Under the pieces are notes generated by a model. It had not been told where the DNA came from and made no database searches. It worked only from the letters and a program-made list of their open reading frames with translations. From Medakamo hakoo (lineage: Eukaryota; Chlorophyta; Trebouxiophyceae; Coccomyxaceae), in the NCBI GenBank assembly GCA_026636295.1, contig CP089454.1, positions 496,001 through 560,000 on the forward strand: a stretch of DNA of 64,000 nt, written 5' to 3'. The position numbers and the translations under genes are program-made. The first letter of the stretch is position 1. The number at the start of each line of letters is the position of its first letter. Of this stretch, positions 49,835-59,600 are shown piece after piece.

Positions 49835-50065
49835 CAGCGACGGATTTCGTTTTAACCACCGGTTTCCTGTCACTGTGTGCCACGGACCCAGGCGAGAGGC
49901 AGCGCGCGTGCGTTGCGTCACAAGTGAAAAAAAGGACGGGCGTCGAAAGTTTTGTTTACAGCGCCCCTCCTCAGCAGTGAGACAGCCACCACCCCCGCTC
50001 CCCAGTTTTTTTTTAACAAAAAAGAATGGTCGTTTTCCCGTAGAAGGAACGTCACAGGCACGCGC

Positions 50066-51284
50066 TCATTTCTTCTTGTTGGCGACGGTTTTGGCTTTGC
50101 CCTTGCGAGTGCGGGCATTCGTCTTCGTCCGCTGGCCCCGCGTCGGCAGGTTGGCGATGTGGCGCCGCCCGCGGTAGCACTGAATTTCTTTCAGCCGTTT
50201 GATGTTGAGGGCCGTGAACCGGCGCAGGTCGCCCTCCGTCGTGTACTTTTCCACCTCGTCACGCAGCGTCGTCAGCTCGGTCTCCGAGAGCTCGCGCGTC
50301 CGCTTGTTCTCGATGCCCTGTGTTGTGGCGTGATGAGTGGGTGGGTGGGGTGGGGTGGGGTGGGGGGGGAGTGGGTGAGGGGGTCTAGTAAAGACCGATC
50401 TGTTGCCGTTTCCGGCGCCGTGGAGAGCGAGTGCGCTCTTTGCTCGCCGCACGCATCCCACCAGTCTAGGCTCCACTCCTGCCTGCTCTATATGGAAACT
50501 CACCGTGTCCGCCAGGATGGCCTTGGCCGTCGTCGGCCCGACGCCGTAAATGTATTGCAGCGAAAACTCGATGCGCTTGGCGTTCGGGATTTCCACGCCG
50601 GCCACACGAGCGGCGACGACGTGCAAGCCACGGCGGCCGGCAGGAGGCGCGCGCGGGGCGGCGACGGTCGCGGGGCGCTGTGGAGGCGGGCGTGAGTGTG
50701 TGTGTGAGTGGGAGGCGGTGGGGGTGAGGCGGGTGAGCGAGAAGCGTGGGAGGAAAAAAAGACGGGGGGCGGCGGCGGCTCTCAACGGGCGAGCGGTGCG
50801 CGGGCTTGCGTGGTTGTTGGCCGGGCGCACCCAGCTCATTGAGTAGCATGGACTCTAGACTTTCGAATGAAGGCACTGGAGGGCGCAGGCGACCGCTCGC
50901 CTGCGCCCGAGCGACGTCCAACGCGCCGCAGTCGGGCCCAGAGCCGCCACACGCGGCTAGGGGGGGCAGGGATAGCGTGCGGGCGGGAGGCGCGCGCCGC
51001 GGCGCGGGGAGTCGGAATGGCCTGGGCTCCCGTCCAGACAAGCTCACGACGCTCGGCAACAGTCTGAGCGGGATGGAGGGCGGCGGGCCGGCTCCCCCAG
51101 CGCAGGCAGCGGCGCGCGGCGCCTGCCCTCGCACCGGCGGCCACACAAAAAACTCGCCGGGCGCGGAGCCGCAAGGCCAGGAAAAACGCAAACTCCCGGG
51201 CCGTCTAGCGGTCGATTCGCCTCCATGTTCGCTCACCGTCGACGTCAGGGACATGCCGGACAGCCTGGAAGCGAGGCCGGCCAT
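50066..51284 (-). CDS. RPS13: Plastid ribosomal protein uS13
   Basis: Three exons: 51284-51237, 50677-50504 and 50317-50066; 157 aa. The mature part starts [18 protein letters not shown] and continues [18 protein letters not shown]. The C-terminus has [39 protein letters not shown] and [17 protein letters not shown]. These are the bacterial/plastid-type sequences that bind the head of the small subunit. The short N-terminal stretch ([16 protein letters not shown], then [16 protein letters not shown]) lacks acidic residues and should act as a plastid transit peptide. Green plants have this gene in the nucleus, whereas red-lineage algae keep it in the plastid, which supports a green host. Both junctions are GT-AG and phase 0. 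The last intron has a G4-like repeat on the plus strand (50340-50370). Confidence 0.92.
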
Positions 51285-51444
51285 GGTGAGGTGGGGTGTC
51301 GTCTGTGGGGAGGGACGCAACGAAAAGAGGGGGAGCGTTGCGCCGCTGCAGTGCCGGAGTGAGAGAGGGCGGGGGGCCGAGCGCGAGTAGGTCCCAGTCC
51401 TCTGTCTCTGTTCGCTCAGACACACGCACACGCACGCAAGCCCC
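51285..51444. promoter_or_regulatory. Bidirectional promoter region, uS13 / cyclophilin
   Basis: 160 nt between divergent start codons. A CACACGCACACGCACGCA stretch precedes the cyclophilin start. Function is inferred from orientation only. Confidence 0.45.
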
Positions 51445-52713
51445 ATGTTTTCCCGCCGCGTCACCTTGGCCCTCGTCGCCCTGGTCGCCCTCATGGCCGG
51501 CCTGGCCCACGGCGCGACCAAGGCCTCGTCCGACCGCACCATCACCAACAAGGCACGGCGTTTTGGTGCCCGTTTTGGTTTCGAGCGCGCCCAGTCGGGC
51601 GGGAACCCAGCCCGCCACACCTCACGCCCCCTCCTCCCACCCCTCTCGCGCAGGTCTTCTTCGACGTTTCCATCGGTGGCAAGCCGGCTGGTGCGTGGTG
51701 GGCGTGGGGAGGTAGAGGGCGCCACGCACACAACTCCATCGATCGACCGAAAAGCGCGCCATTCGTTTTTTCTTTCAGTCCGTCCTGACGCCCGACCCAC
51801 TCCCCGCCCCACACCTTTGCCCCCCATTCTCGCAGGCCGCATCGTCATGGGCCTGTACGGCAAGACCGTCCCCAAAACCGTGGAAAACTTCCGGGCCCTG
51901 TGCACGGGTGCGTTGGGCTTTTGGGCGGACGGGGAACCCTGCGCCCCCACCCCCTGCCCGCCCTCTTCACTCGCTCATCATCCTCCCCCCCACCCCCGCA
52001 TCCGCCGCCACCAATCTCGCAGGCGAGAAGGGCATCGGCACCAAGGGCAAGGCCCTGGCCTACAAGGGCTCCACCTTCCACCGGTGAGAGAGGAGGGGCG
52101 GGGAGGGCAGGGGGATACAGGGGGGGCCGCAAACCGCCTGGGTTTCAACCGCCCGCGCCCTCGGCCCGCCCCCTCACCTCCGCCGCCCCTCACACGCCCG
52201 CCCGCCCCCCTCCGGCCCCCATGCCCCCCCAGCATCATCCCCAACTTCATGCTGCAGGGCGGCGACTTCACGGACGGCACCGGCGTCGGCGGCGAGTCAA
52301 TCTACGGCGCCCGCTTCCCGGACGAGAACTTTTCGCTGACGCACGCGGCGCCGGGCACGCTGTCCATGGCCAACGCGGGCCCCGACACCAACGGGTCGCA
52401 GTTCTTCATCACGACGGTCGTCACGTCCTGGCTGGACGGGCGCCACGTCGTGTTTGGTGAAGGTGAGGCGAGGGGATCCGTCGGTCGGTGTGGAGCGCGC
52501 CTGGGCGGCCTGTGTGTTCACGTGGGGGCCGGGGCCCGCTCACCCCCCTCCTCCAACCATCCCTCCCCCCTCCCTCCCGCAGTCGTCGACGGCATGGACG
52601 TCGTCAAAAAGATCGAGGCCGTCGGCTCCGCGTCGGGCAAGCCGTCGCAGGTGGTGACCATCACGGACGCGGGCGAGCTGCCCGTCAAGAAAAAGTCTTT
52701 CTTCAAGAAATGA
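51445..52713 (+). CDS. Cyclophilin (peptidyl-prolyl isomerase), secretory-pathway type
   Basis: Six exons: 51445-51552, 51654-51690, 51836-51907, 52023-52083, 52233-52462 and 52583-52713; 212 aa. This is the most intron-dense gene here. Residues 1-23 are a signal peptide ([20 protein letters not shown]). The cyclophilin domain runs [70 protein letters not shown] and [20 protein letters not shown]. It includes the catalytic Arg of FHR, the QGGDF loop and the Trp associated with cyclosporin binding. The family isomerises X-Pro bonds. With the signal peptide it resembles cyclophilin B of the ER. The C-terminus is KKKSFFKK, with no KDEL-type retention signal. The first intron needs a GC donor (AAG|GCACGG), since a GT donor would disrupt the conserved NKVFFDV strand. 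Confidence 0.92.
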   Translation: MFSRRVTLALVALVALMAGLAHGATKASSDRTITNKARRFGARFGFERAQSGGNPARHTSRPLLPPLSRRSSSTFPSVASRLVRGGRGEVEGATHTTPSIDRKARHSFFLSVRPDARPTPRPTPLPPILAGRIVMGLYGKTVPKTVENFRALCTGALGFWADGEPCAPTPCPPSSLAHHPPPHPRIRRHQSRRREGHRHQGQGPGLQGLHLPPVREEGRGGQGDTGGAANRLGFNRPRPRPAPSPPPPLTRPPAPLRPPCPPSIIPNFMLQGGDFTDGTGVGGESIYGARFPDENFSLTHAAPGTLSMANAGPDTNGSQFFITTVVTSWLDGRHVVFGEGEARGSVGRCGARLGGLCVHVGAGARSPPSSNHPSPLPPAVVDGMDVVKKIEAVGSASGKPSQVVTITDAGELPVKKKSFFKK

Positions 52714-52927
52714 AAGCAGCAGCAAAAAAAGTCTTTCCCTTTAAGACATTGACACACGCGGCGGGGGGGGGGTGGTGCCTCCGTGCTCCATGCAACCCAG
52801 CGAGCACGCGTGAACGAATGAGAGGCGTGCGGAGAGTGGCGGCCGCCCGCGCGCGCGCTGGCATGTGTGTAACACCCCACACCACCGTGTGTGCAAGGGG
52901 GCGCCCCTCCTGTCCCTACATCCCCGG

Positions 52928-54607
52928 TCACTGGCCGCCCGCGTCGTCGTTCACGCCCCAGTCGTACGGCGCGTACGCGACGCGCACCCGGTCCACCCGC
53001 CCGCCGGCCGCCTGCACCACTCGGTCCAGGGCCGCCGCCTTGTCCGGCGGCAAGAAGGGCGCCAGCCAGGCCAGGACGCACGTCCCTGGCGGGAAGTCGC
53101 GGGCGTACCATTTGAAAATGGACGAGAGCGTGACGGTCCGCGCGCCCTCGTCGACGGAAAACGCGTCGTCGCCCTCGACAAAGGCGGCGACGGCCGCGTC
53201 CAGGGCCGCGTCCAGGCCGCTCGCCCCGTAGACGCGGACGGGCGGGCAGGACTTGGCGCCGCACACCAGGGCGGCGTGGATGCGCGGGTCGACGGGCGGG
53301 GGCAGCGTGAGAGCGGCGCGCGGGTCGCCGCCCTTGAAGTGCGTCGCGCCCGGCCACCGCACCAGGCCGGCCAGGCTGCCGGGGGAGGGGGCATTGCACC
53401 GCAACACCCCGTGCTCCAGGTCGTCAGGCGAGAAGGCGGGCAGGCCGCGGCCCAACAGATAACCGGGCGCGCCGAAGAAGCGGGCGCGCGCGGGCGGGCT
53501 GTCAGCCGGCGGGCCCCGCTCCGCCGTCGCGTGAATGATCAGCGCGTTGTACAGGTTGATCACCAACGCCGTGCGGTCCGGGCGGGCGGGCAGGTCCGCC
53601 GCGTCGCCACACGCCTGGAGCTCGGACGTGGCGAGGGCAAAGTCCGTGAAGGCCGGGTCGGACGCCAGGGACGCATAGTTGACGCCCCGCCCGCCGGCCG
53701 CCAGGTGTCTGTCGTACAGGCGCAGGATGCGGGCCCGCAGGCCGGCCGCCACCGCCGCTGCCGGCCGGGCGGGGCCCAGCCAGGCAAAGCGGGCGTTGAG
53801 CGGGGCGGGGGGCGGGGACGGGGCCGCCGCCCGCACGAGCAGGAGGGGCGTGGCGGCCGGGCAGGCAGACAGGCGGGGGACGGGCGCCGCCGCGTCAAAC
53901 CCGGGCGGGGCGGCGCCGCACGGGAAGGAGAGCAGGCGGGCGGCCGCCAGGGCGTCGAGCGTGGTGCCAGGTTCGCCTGCGGTGTCCAGCCACGCCGACG
54001 CGGCGCCCACCGTGAAAGCCGCGCCCAGGCCGGTCGCCAGGCCGGCCGCGGTTTGTTCCAGGCGCGCGAGGTCGGCCGCACCCAGGCCGCTGCCCGCGAT
54101 GGGTGGCGGCGGGCCGGCGTCCGGGACGGCCGCCGCGGCCGCCGCGTTTTTGCTGTCTCCGAGAGCGTCCACGATGGCCGGCGGCAGCGGCGCCTTGCCC
54201 GCCGCGGCAGCGACAGCGCCCGCGAGCGTGCCGGCTTCCAGCGCGGCGACCGCCTCGTCCGCCCCGCCGAGCAGCGCGCCCGCGATGAACACCTGGGGCA
54301 CGGTCGCCCGCCCGGACGCGGCCTTGACGGCGGCGAGGGCACCGGGCGCCGCGCCCAGGTCGTATTCTGCGTACGGAATGCCCGCCTCTGACAGGGCTGC
54401 TTTCGCTTTCGCGCAAAAACGGCAGCCGGCCTGCGCACGCGTGGGTTTGGACAGGGGGGGGGGGGGGGGGCGTGAGGTGTGGTCGCACCGTGTGGAAAGG
54501 CGCGCCGTCCGTGCAGTTTGCTTCCTTTCCCTCACCGTGGTGATGATGGCTACAGCAGGCGTGGACGGACCGCTTTCATCAGCTGCAACCGCACGGGTGG
54601 GCGGCAT
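52928..54607 (-). CDS. Glutaredoxin-DUF547 fusion protein
   Basis: Two exons, 54607-54536 and 54430-52928, phase 0, 524 aa. The intron falls inside the glutaredoxin strand, so splicing restores VAIITTAGCRFCAKAKAALS. The active site is Cys-Arg-Phe-Cys, a dithiol type, and GRATVPQVFIAGALLGGADE carries the cis-Pro and the glutathione-binding GG. The middle region (about 110-255) is Ala-rich. The C-terminal half is DUF547: RTALVINLYNALIIHAT and FFGAPGYLLGRG, followed by DLEHGVLRCNAPSPG, DPRIHAALVCGAKSCPP and IFKWYARDFPPG. DUF547 resembles transglutaminase-like Cys proteases, and the CGAKSCPP cysteines and nearby His may be catalytic, though function is unknown. Fusions of glutaredoxin to DUF547 are seen in other algae (from memory). 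No targeting signal is evident. The 105-nt intron has a long C tract. Confidence 0.87.
   Translation of the reverse strand: MPPTRAVAADESGPSTPAVAIITTVRERKQTARTARLSTRCDHTSRPPPPPLSKPTRAQAGCRFCAKAKAALSEAGIPYAEYDLGAAPGALAAVKAASGRATVPQVFIAGALLGGADEAVAALEAGTLAGAVAAAAGKAPLPPAIVDALGDSKNAAAAAAVPDAGPPPPIAGSGLGAADLARLEQTAAGLATGLGAAFTVGAASAWLDTAGEPGTTLDALAAARLLSFPCGAAPPGFDAAAPVPRLSACPAATPLLLVRAAAPSPPPAPLNARFAWLGPARPAAAVAAGLRARILRLYDRHLAAGGRGVNYASLASDPAFTDFALATSELQACGDAADLPARPDRTALVINLYNALIIHATAERGPPADSPPARARFFGAPGYLLGRGLPAFSPDDLEHGVLRCNAPSPGSLAGLVRWPGATHFKGGDPRAALTLPPPVDPRIHAALVCGAKSCPPVRVYGASGLDAALDAAVAAFVEGDDAFSVDEGARTVTLSSIFKWYARDFPPGTCVLAWLAPFLPPDKAAALDRVVQAAGGRVDRVRVAYAPYDWGVNDDAGGQ
54454..54470. repeat. 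17-nt poly-G run (pyrimidine tract on coding strand)
   Basis: Read on the minus strand this is a C17 tract lying about 23 nt before the acceptor of the glutaredoxin-DUF547 intron, so it probably serves as the polypyrimidine tract. Confidence 0.95.
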
Positions 54608-54688
54608 GGGCGTGGGCCGGCGCAGCGCCGTCCACGTCGGTTGCGGCTCAATGCCTGGCCGCGCGCGGGCGACGGGCCGACGACGGGC

Positions 54689-54760
54689 CGTGCTCGCCAC
54701 GCACGCAGGACTGTGGGCGTGCGCCGTGCTCGTCACGTACGCAGGACTGTGGGCGTGCGC
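54689..54760. repeat. Tandem 36-nt direct repeat, two copies
   Basis: Two adjacent 36-nt copies (54689-54724 and 54725-54760) differ at two positions; both contain GCAGGACTGTGGGCGTGCGC. They lie in the 243-nt gap upstream of the glutaredoxin-DUF547 start and downstream of the next minus-strand gene. Confidence 0.93.
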
Positions 54761-54850
54761 GGAGAGCCCGCGCATCAGCAGGAGGCGAAGGTGACGGGGC
54801 GTCGCCGGCCGTGTCGGGTTTCTTGGGAGTAAACACCACCCCTCCATCAT

Positions 54851-56467
54851 TCACTTTTTCTTTTGCCGTTTCTTCCCTCCCCAGCCACCGCCGCCGCGGC
54901 CACCACCACCGCCGCCGCGGCCACCACCACCGCCGCCGCCCCCACCGCCGCCTCCTTTCGCCCGTGGCGCCCAAGCCGGCCCCACTCCACCGGGCCGGCC
55001 TTCCCCCACCCGCCCGCCGCGGTCGGGGACGGGGCCGACCGTCACTCGCTTGATGGACGCGCCGGCTGTGGCAGCCACCGCCGCGCCGGGCGCGCCCGGC
55101 ACCCGCACGCTCGTGGGCCCACCGGAGGCCAGCACATCGCGCACCGTGACGGCCGCGATGGCACCTAGGTCGACGGGCGAAGTGGTGGACGGCGTTTCGG
55201 CGATGAGGGCGTCGACCGCCGCGCGCGCCGAGGCGGCGGCCCGCCCGCCGGCCTCACCACCGTCGCTCAGCCGGGGCGCGGCCAAGAGGGCGTCCAGGGT
55301 GACGCGCGCCCGGCCGACGGCCAAGCGAGTGCGCAGCGCGGCGTCGGCCGCCAGGGCCGGGCCGGCGGCGGCCAAGGCGGACGCGACGGCAGGGTCGGCC
55401 AGCGCGGCGGGCGGGACGAGCGGGGCGGACAGCAAGGCCTCCGGCACCGCCGCCGCCAGGCCGGCCGCGACGGGGGCCAGGGCGGCCAGGGACGCGGCCG
55501 CGGTCGGGCCAGGCGCCACGCCGGCCGCCCGGCACAGGCGGCGCAGGGCGGCCGTCGAGGCCGCGGCCGCGGCGGGGTCGGCCCCGGCGGGCAGCGACGC
55601 GGCGGCGGCGGCGGCGGCGCTGGCCGTGGCCGCCGGCGCGTCGCCGCCCGCCTCCTTCGCCAGCCCTGCCAGCCGGGCCGCCGCAATCCGGGCGCCGACG
55701 CGTTCCAGGGCGGCCAGGCGGCGCGTGTTGGGGCCGGACGTGTCGGAGGCGGCGGCGGCGGGCGCGGACACGGCGTGGCCGGTCAGCGCGGCGTCCAGCG
55801 CCGCCAGCGCCGCGTCGACCGCCGCCGCGGGCGCGCCCTCGTCGCCCGCCGCCGCCCGCACCGCCCGCGCCGCGTCCACGACGGCGGCAGGCGCGGCGGG
55901 AGAGCCGGCCGACGCGACCGCCGCGGCGGCCAGCATGGACGCGCCCTCCCGGAGCGGCGCGCGCGCAGACCACCCGCACACGTCCTCCTCCGTCAGGCCG
56001 TCGGGCAGGCTGTGTTGTGTGTTGTATGTGTGTTGTGTGTGGAGTGTGAGCGAGTGTGCTCACACTCGTGTCCGCGCCGGCCTTTGCCGGGTGGGTGGAG
56101 GCGTGTGGGAAGAGGGACGCGCGGTGGGCTGGAGGCGCGCGTCAGCACGCCCACGACAGCCCCGGCGCCGCGTCCCTCCGTTTCCTCCCATGTTGACCCG
56201 GCCTACGGTGGAGCTCTAGGCTTCACCACGCACGCGGTTTGTGCTGTGACCCCTCGCCGGACCGCGGGCCGTGAGAGAAGGGATGGGCGCTTCTCCAGGC
56301 GCTCGAAAGAGGCGGTGGCAGGAGGGGGGGGGGATTGGGCTAGGCGGCGGAGCGGCAGCCGCTCGCGCCCTCACGGGTCGCCCCACACCCCTTTCCACCA
56401 TGCACACGCACCCCAGGTCGGCCAGCAGGTCGACGACGTCTGACGCCCGGTCATCCAGTGGGGCCAT
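54851..56467 (-). CDS. Ala-rich helical protein, unknown function
   Basis: Two exons, 56467-56412 and 56009-54851, joined in phase 2 to give DVVDLLADLG then LPDGLTEEDVCGW; 404 aa. The join restores a continuous sequence with a plausible N-terminal helical domain (residues 1-50), followed by SARAPLREGASMLAAAAV. The rest is mostly alpha-helical and extremely Ala-rich, with likely coiled-coil stretches. The last 60 residues are a Gly/Arg-rich tail ending GKKRQKKK, which may bind nucleic acid or act as a nuclear signal. I do not recognise the family. The N-terminal layout weakly recalls small subunits of augmin/HAUS-like complexes, but that is only an impression. It is divergent from the myosin gene, with 185 nt between start codons. 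Confidence 0.55.
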
Positions 56468-56652
56468 TGTCGGTGGGCGTGCTTTGGTTTTGCGGCCACA
56501 AAATGAACGAGCCGCAGCAGAAACCCGGCTCTGGCTCGCGCACTCGCTGGCCCGGCACAGCCGCGTTGAGCGCGCGCACAGCAGAAAAAAAAAAAAAGAG
56601 AGGGGCGGAGCGCGGGCCACGAACGCCTCCCACTCGAAACCACACACGCACC
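56468..56652. promoter_or_regulatory. Bidirectional promoter region, unknown / myosin XI
   Basis: 185 nt between divergent start codons with an A-run at 56584-56596 close to the myosin side. Function is inferred from orientation. Confidence 0.45.
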
Positions 56653-59600
56653 ATGGCGCCCCGTCAGCCCGGCCCGGGCGCCGACGCGGCCCACCACCAC
56701 GTCGGCTCGGCCGTCTGGGTGGCGGACGGCGGCGCGGACGCCGCGCCGTCGTCCATGCGTCCGAAAGCGCCGACGCGCTGGGTCCGCGGCACGGTTCGCG
56801 CCGTGGGCTCAGGCGGCCTGACCGTCGAGACGGAGGACGGCGCTACCCTGACCGCCATCGACCCGGAGGCCGCGCCCCTGCAAAACACGCGGGACGACGC
56901 GCTGGACGACCTCGTCCGCGCCGACTTTTTGCACGAGCCAGGGTGAGTCGTGGTGTTGGGGGGTGGAGGGGTTGCAGGTGCCGCCTTGCTGAGCCTGCGC
57001 GCTCTGAGAGCGCGACGTGCGGGACCTCGGCTTGAGGGAGGCTGGGCTGCCGCAGCGGCGCGTGCACCCCGAAAGGCCGGACCGAAAAGGGCGGGCGTCG
57101 CGCGCATCGACCGCTCCCCCTCCCCCCCTCCGCAGCTGCGCCCCGCCTTCACACGCCCCGCCCCTCTCCCACAATGCAGCATCCTGCACACGCTGCGCGT
57201 CCGGTACCAGCTGGACATGATCTACACGTACTCGGGCAACATCCTCATCGCGGTGAGTCGGGAGTGGTGAGGGAGCGCGGGCGTCTTTTTTTTTTTCTCT
57301 CTCGCGCACTCGCCCTGACCCACCCACCGCCGTCCACCCCTCCACCCCCCAGGCCAACCCGCACAAGCGGGTCCGCCACCTGTACGGCCCGCGCATGATG
57401 GCCTCCTACCGCGGCGTGCCGCTGGGTGAGCTGTCCCCGCACCCGTACGCCATCGCGGAGCAGGCCTACGGCGCGATGAGCGTCGACGACGCGCGGCAGG
57501 CCATCCTGATTTCGGGCGAGTCCGGCGCGGGGAAGACGGAGACGGCCAAGCTGGTCATGCAGTACCTGGCCGCCCGGGCGGGCGGCGCGGTGGATGAGGA
57601 CGGGTCCCTCGTCCCCGGCGCGCCGGGCGCCCGCGGCGGCGGCCGCCGCCAGGTCGCGCCGTCCAGCCCGCGCGGCGGCGGCGGCGGCGGCGGACCGTCG
57701 GCGGCGCCCATCGAAGAACAGGTGCTGGAATCCAACCCGCTGCTGGAAGCGTTCGGCAACGCCAAGACGGTGCGCAACGACAACTCCTCCCGCTTTGGCA
57801 AGTTCGTGGAGATCGGCTTCGACGGCGCCGGCCGCGTGGCGGGCGCGACCATCTCCACGTACCTGCTGGAACGGTCCCGCGTGGTCGGCGCCGGTCCCGG
57901 CGAGCGGTCGTACCACATTTTCTACCAGCTCGTCGCGGGGGCGTCCCCCTCCCAGCGCAAGGCCTGGCACCTGCCGTCCGCCAAAGAAGGCCCCAAAGCC
58001 TTCCGGTACCTGGCCGGGACGGGGACCTACACGCTCGACGACGTCGACGACGGCGAAGGCCTGGCCGCCACGCTGGGCGCGATGCGGGTCATCGGCCTGG
58101 GCGAGGAGGCGGCCGACTCCGTCCTGCGCGGCGTGGCCGCCGTCCTGCACCTGGGCAACATCGAGTGGGCGGCGGACGGGTCGGAGGGGGCCAAGCCCAA
58201 GGACAAGGGCGCCAAGGCCGCCCTGGCCAAGGCGGCGGAGCTGTTGGGCGTGGCGGCGGACGCGCTCCTGGCCGCGCTGACCACGCGCGCCATCGAGACG
58301 GCGGGCGAGCGCATCGTCAAGCCGCTCGACCCGGCCGCCGCCGCGGAATCCCGGGACTCCCTGGCCAAGACGCTGTACGCCCGCCTGTTTGACTGGCTGG
58401 TCGCGGCCATCAACCGCCGCATCTCGATGTTGGGGGGCGGCGGCGGCACCGGTGCCAACGGCGCGTCCTCCGCCCACCCGGCGCCGCCCGCCGCGCCGCC
58501 CACCCGCCGGTCCATCGGCATCTTGGACATCTACGGCTTTGAATGCTTCGAGACCAACTCGTTCGAACAGCTGTGCATCAACCTGGCCAACGAACGGCTG
58601 CAACAGCAGTTCAACGCCCAAGTCCTGGCGGGCGAGCAGGCTGAGTACGCGGCCGAGGGCGTCGACTGGTCGTACGTCGACTTTGTCGACAACCAGGACT
58701 GCCTGGACCTGCTGGAGGGGGCGGCCGGCGTGGAGGGCGTCTTCCCCCTCATCGACGAGGCGTGCCGGCTGCCGCGGGCGACGGCGGCGGACCTGGCGCA
58801 AGCGCTGCGCACGCGCCTGGCGTCCCACCCGCGGTTTGCCGCCCCGAAACGGCCGCCGACCGCGTTTGCGGTGGAGCACTACGCGGGCGCGGTCGTCTAC
58901 GACCCGGCGGCCCTGCTGGACAAGAACCGGGACTTCACGGTCGCGGAGCATGCGTCGCTCATGGCGGCGTCGTCCGTCCCCTTCTTGGCCGACCTCTTCG
59001 CGCCCGACCCGGCCGACGCCGCCGCCGAGGGCGCGGCGTCCGGCCCCGCCGCCGCCTCCCGCGGCGGGCGCTCGGCCTTCAAGCTCAACTCGGTCGGCGC
59101 CCAGTTCCGCCGCCAGCTGGCCGGGCTGATGGCCACGCTCAACGCGTGCCAGCCGCACTACATCCGGTGCATCAAGCCCAACCCGGCCTCGTCCCCCGGC
59201 GCGCTGGCGCCCGAGTACGTCATCGACCAGCTGCGCGCGGGCGGCGTGCTGGAAGCGGTGCGCATCGCGTGCGCGGGCTTCCCCACGCGCAAGCCCTTCC
59301 GGCCCTTTGTCGCGCGGTACGCCATCCTGGTGGCGGACGGGCGGGGCAAGTACGAGCCGGTGGATGTGGAGGGCCTGGACGACGCGGGCGCGGCGGAGGC
59401 GGCCCGGGCGGTGCTGACGTGCCCGGCCGCCAACGCCGGCGGCGCGCTGGAAGGGTGGCAGCTCGGGCGGACGCGCGTGTTTTTGCGCGCAGGCCAGCTC
59501 GCGGCCCTGGAGGGCGCCCGCGGCCGGGCCCTGACCCGGTCGGCCATCGTCATCCAATCGGCGTGGCGCGGGCGCGAAGCCCGGGCCCAGCTGCGCGAGG

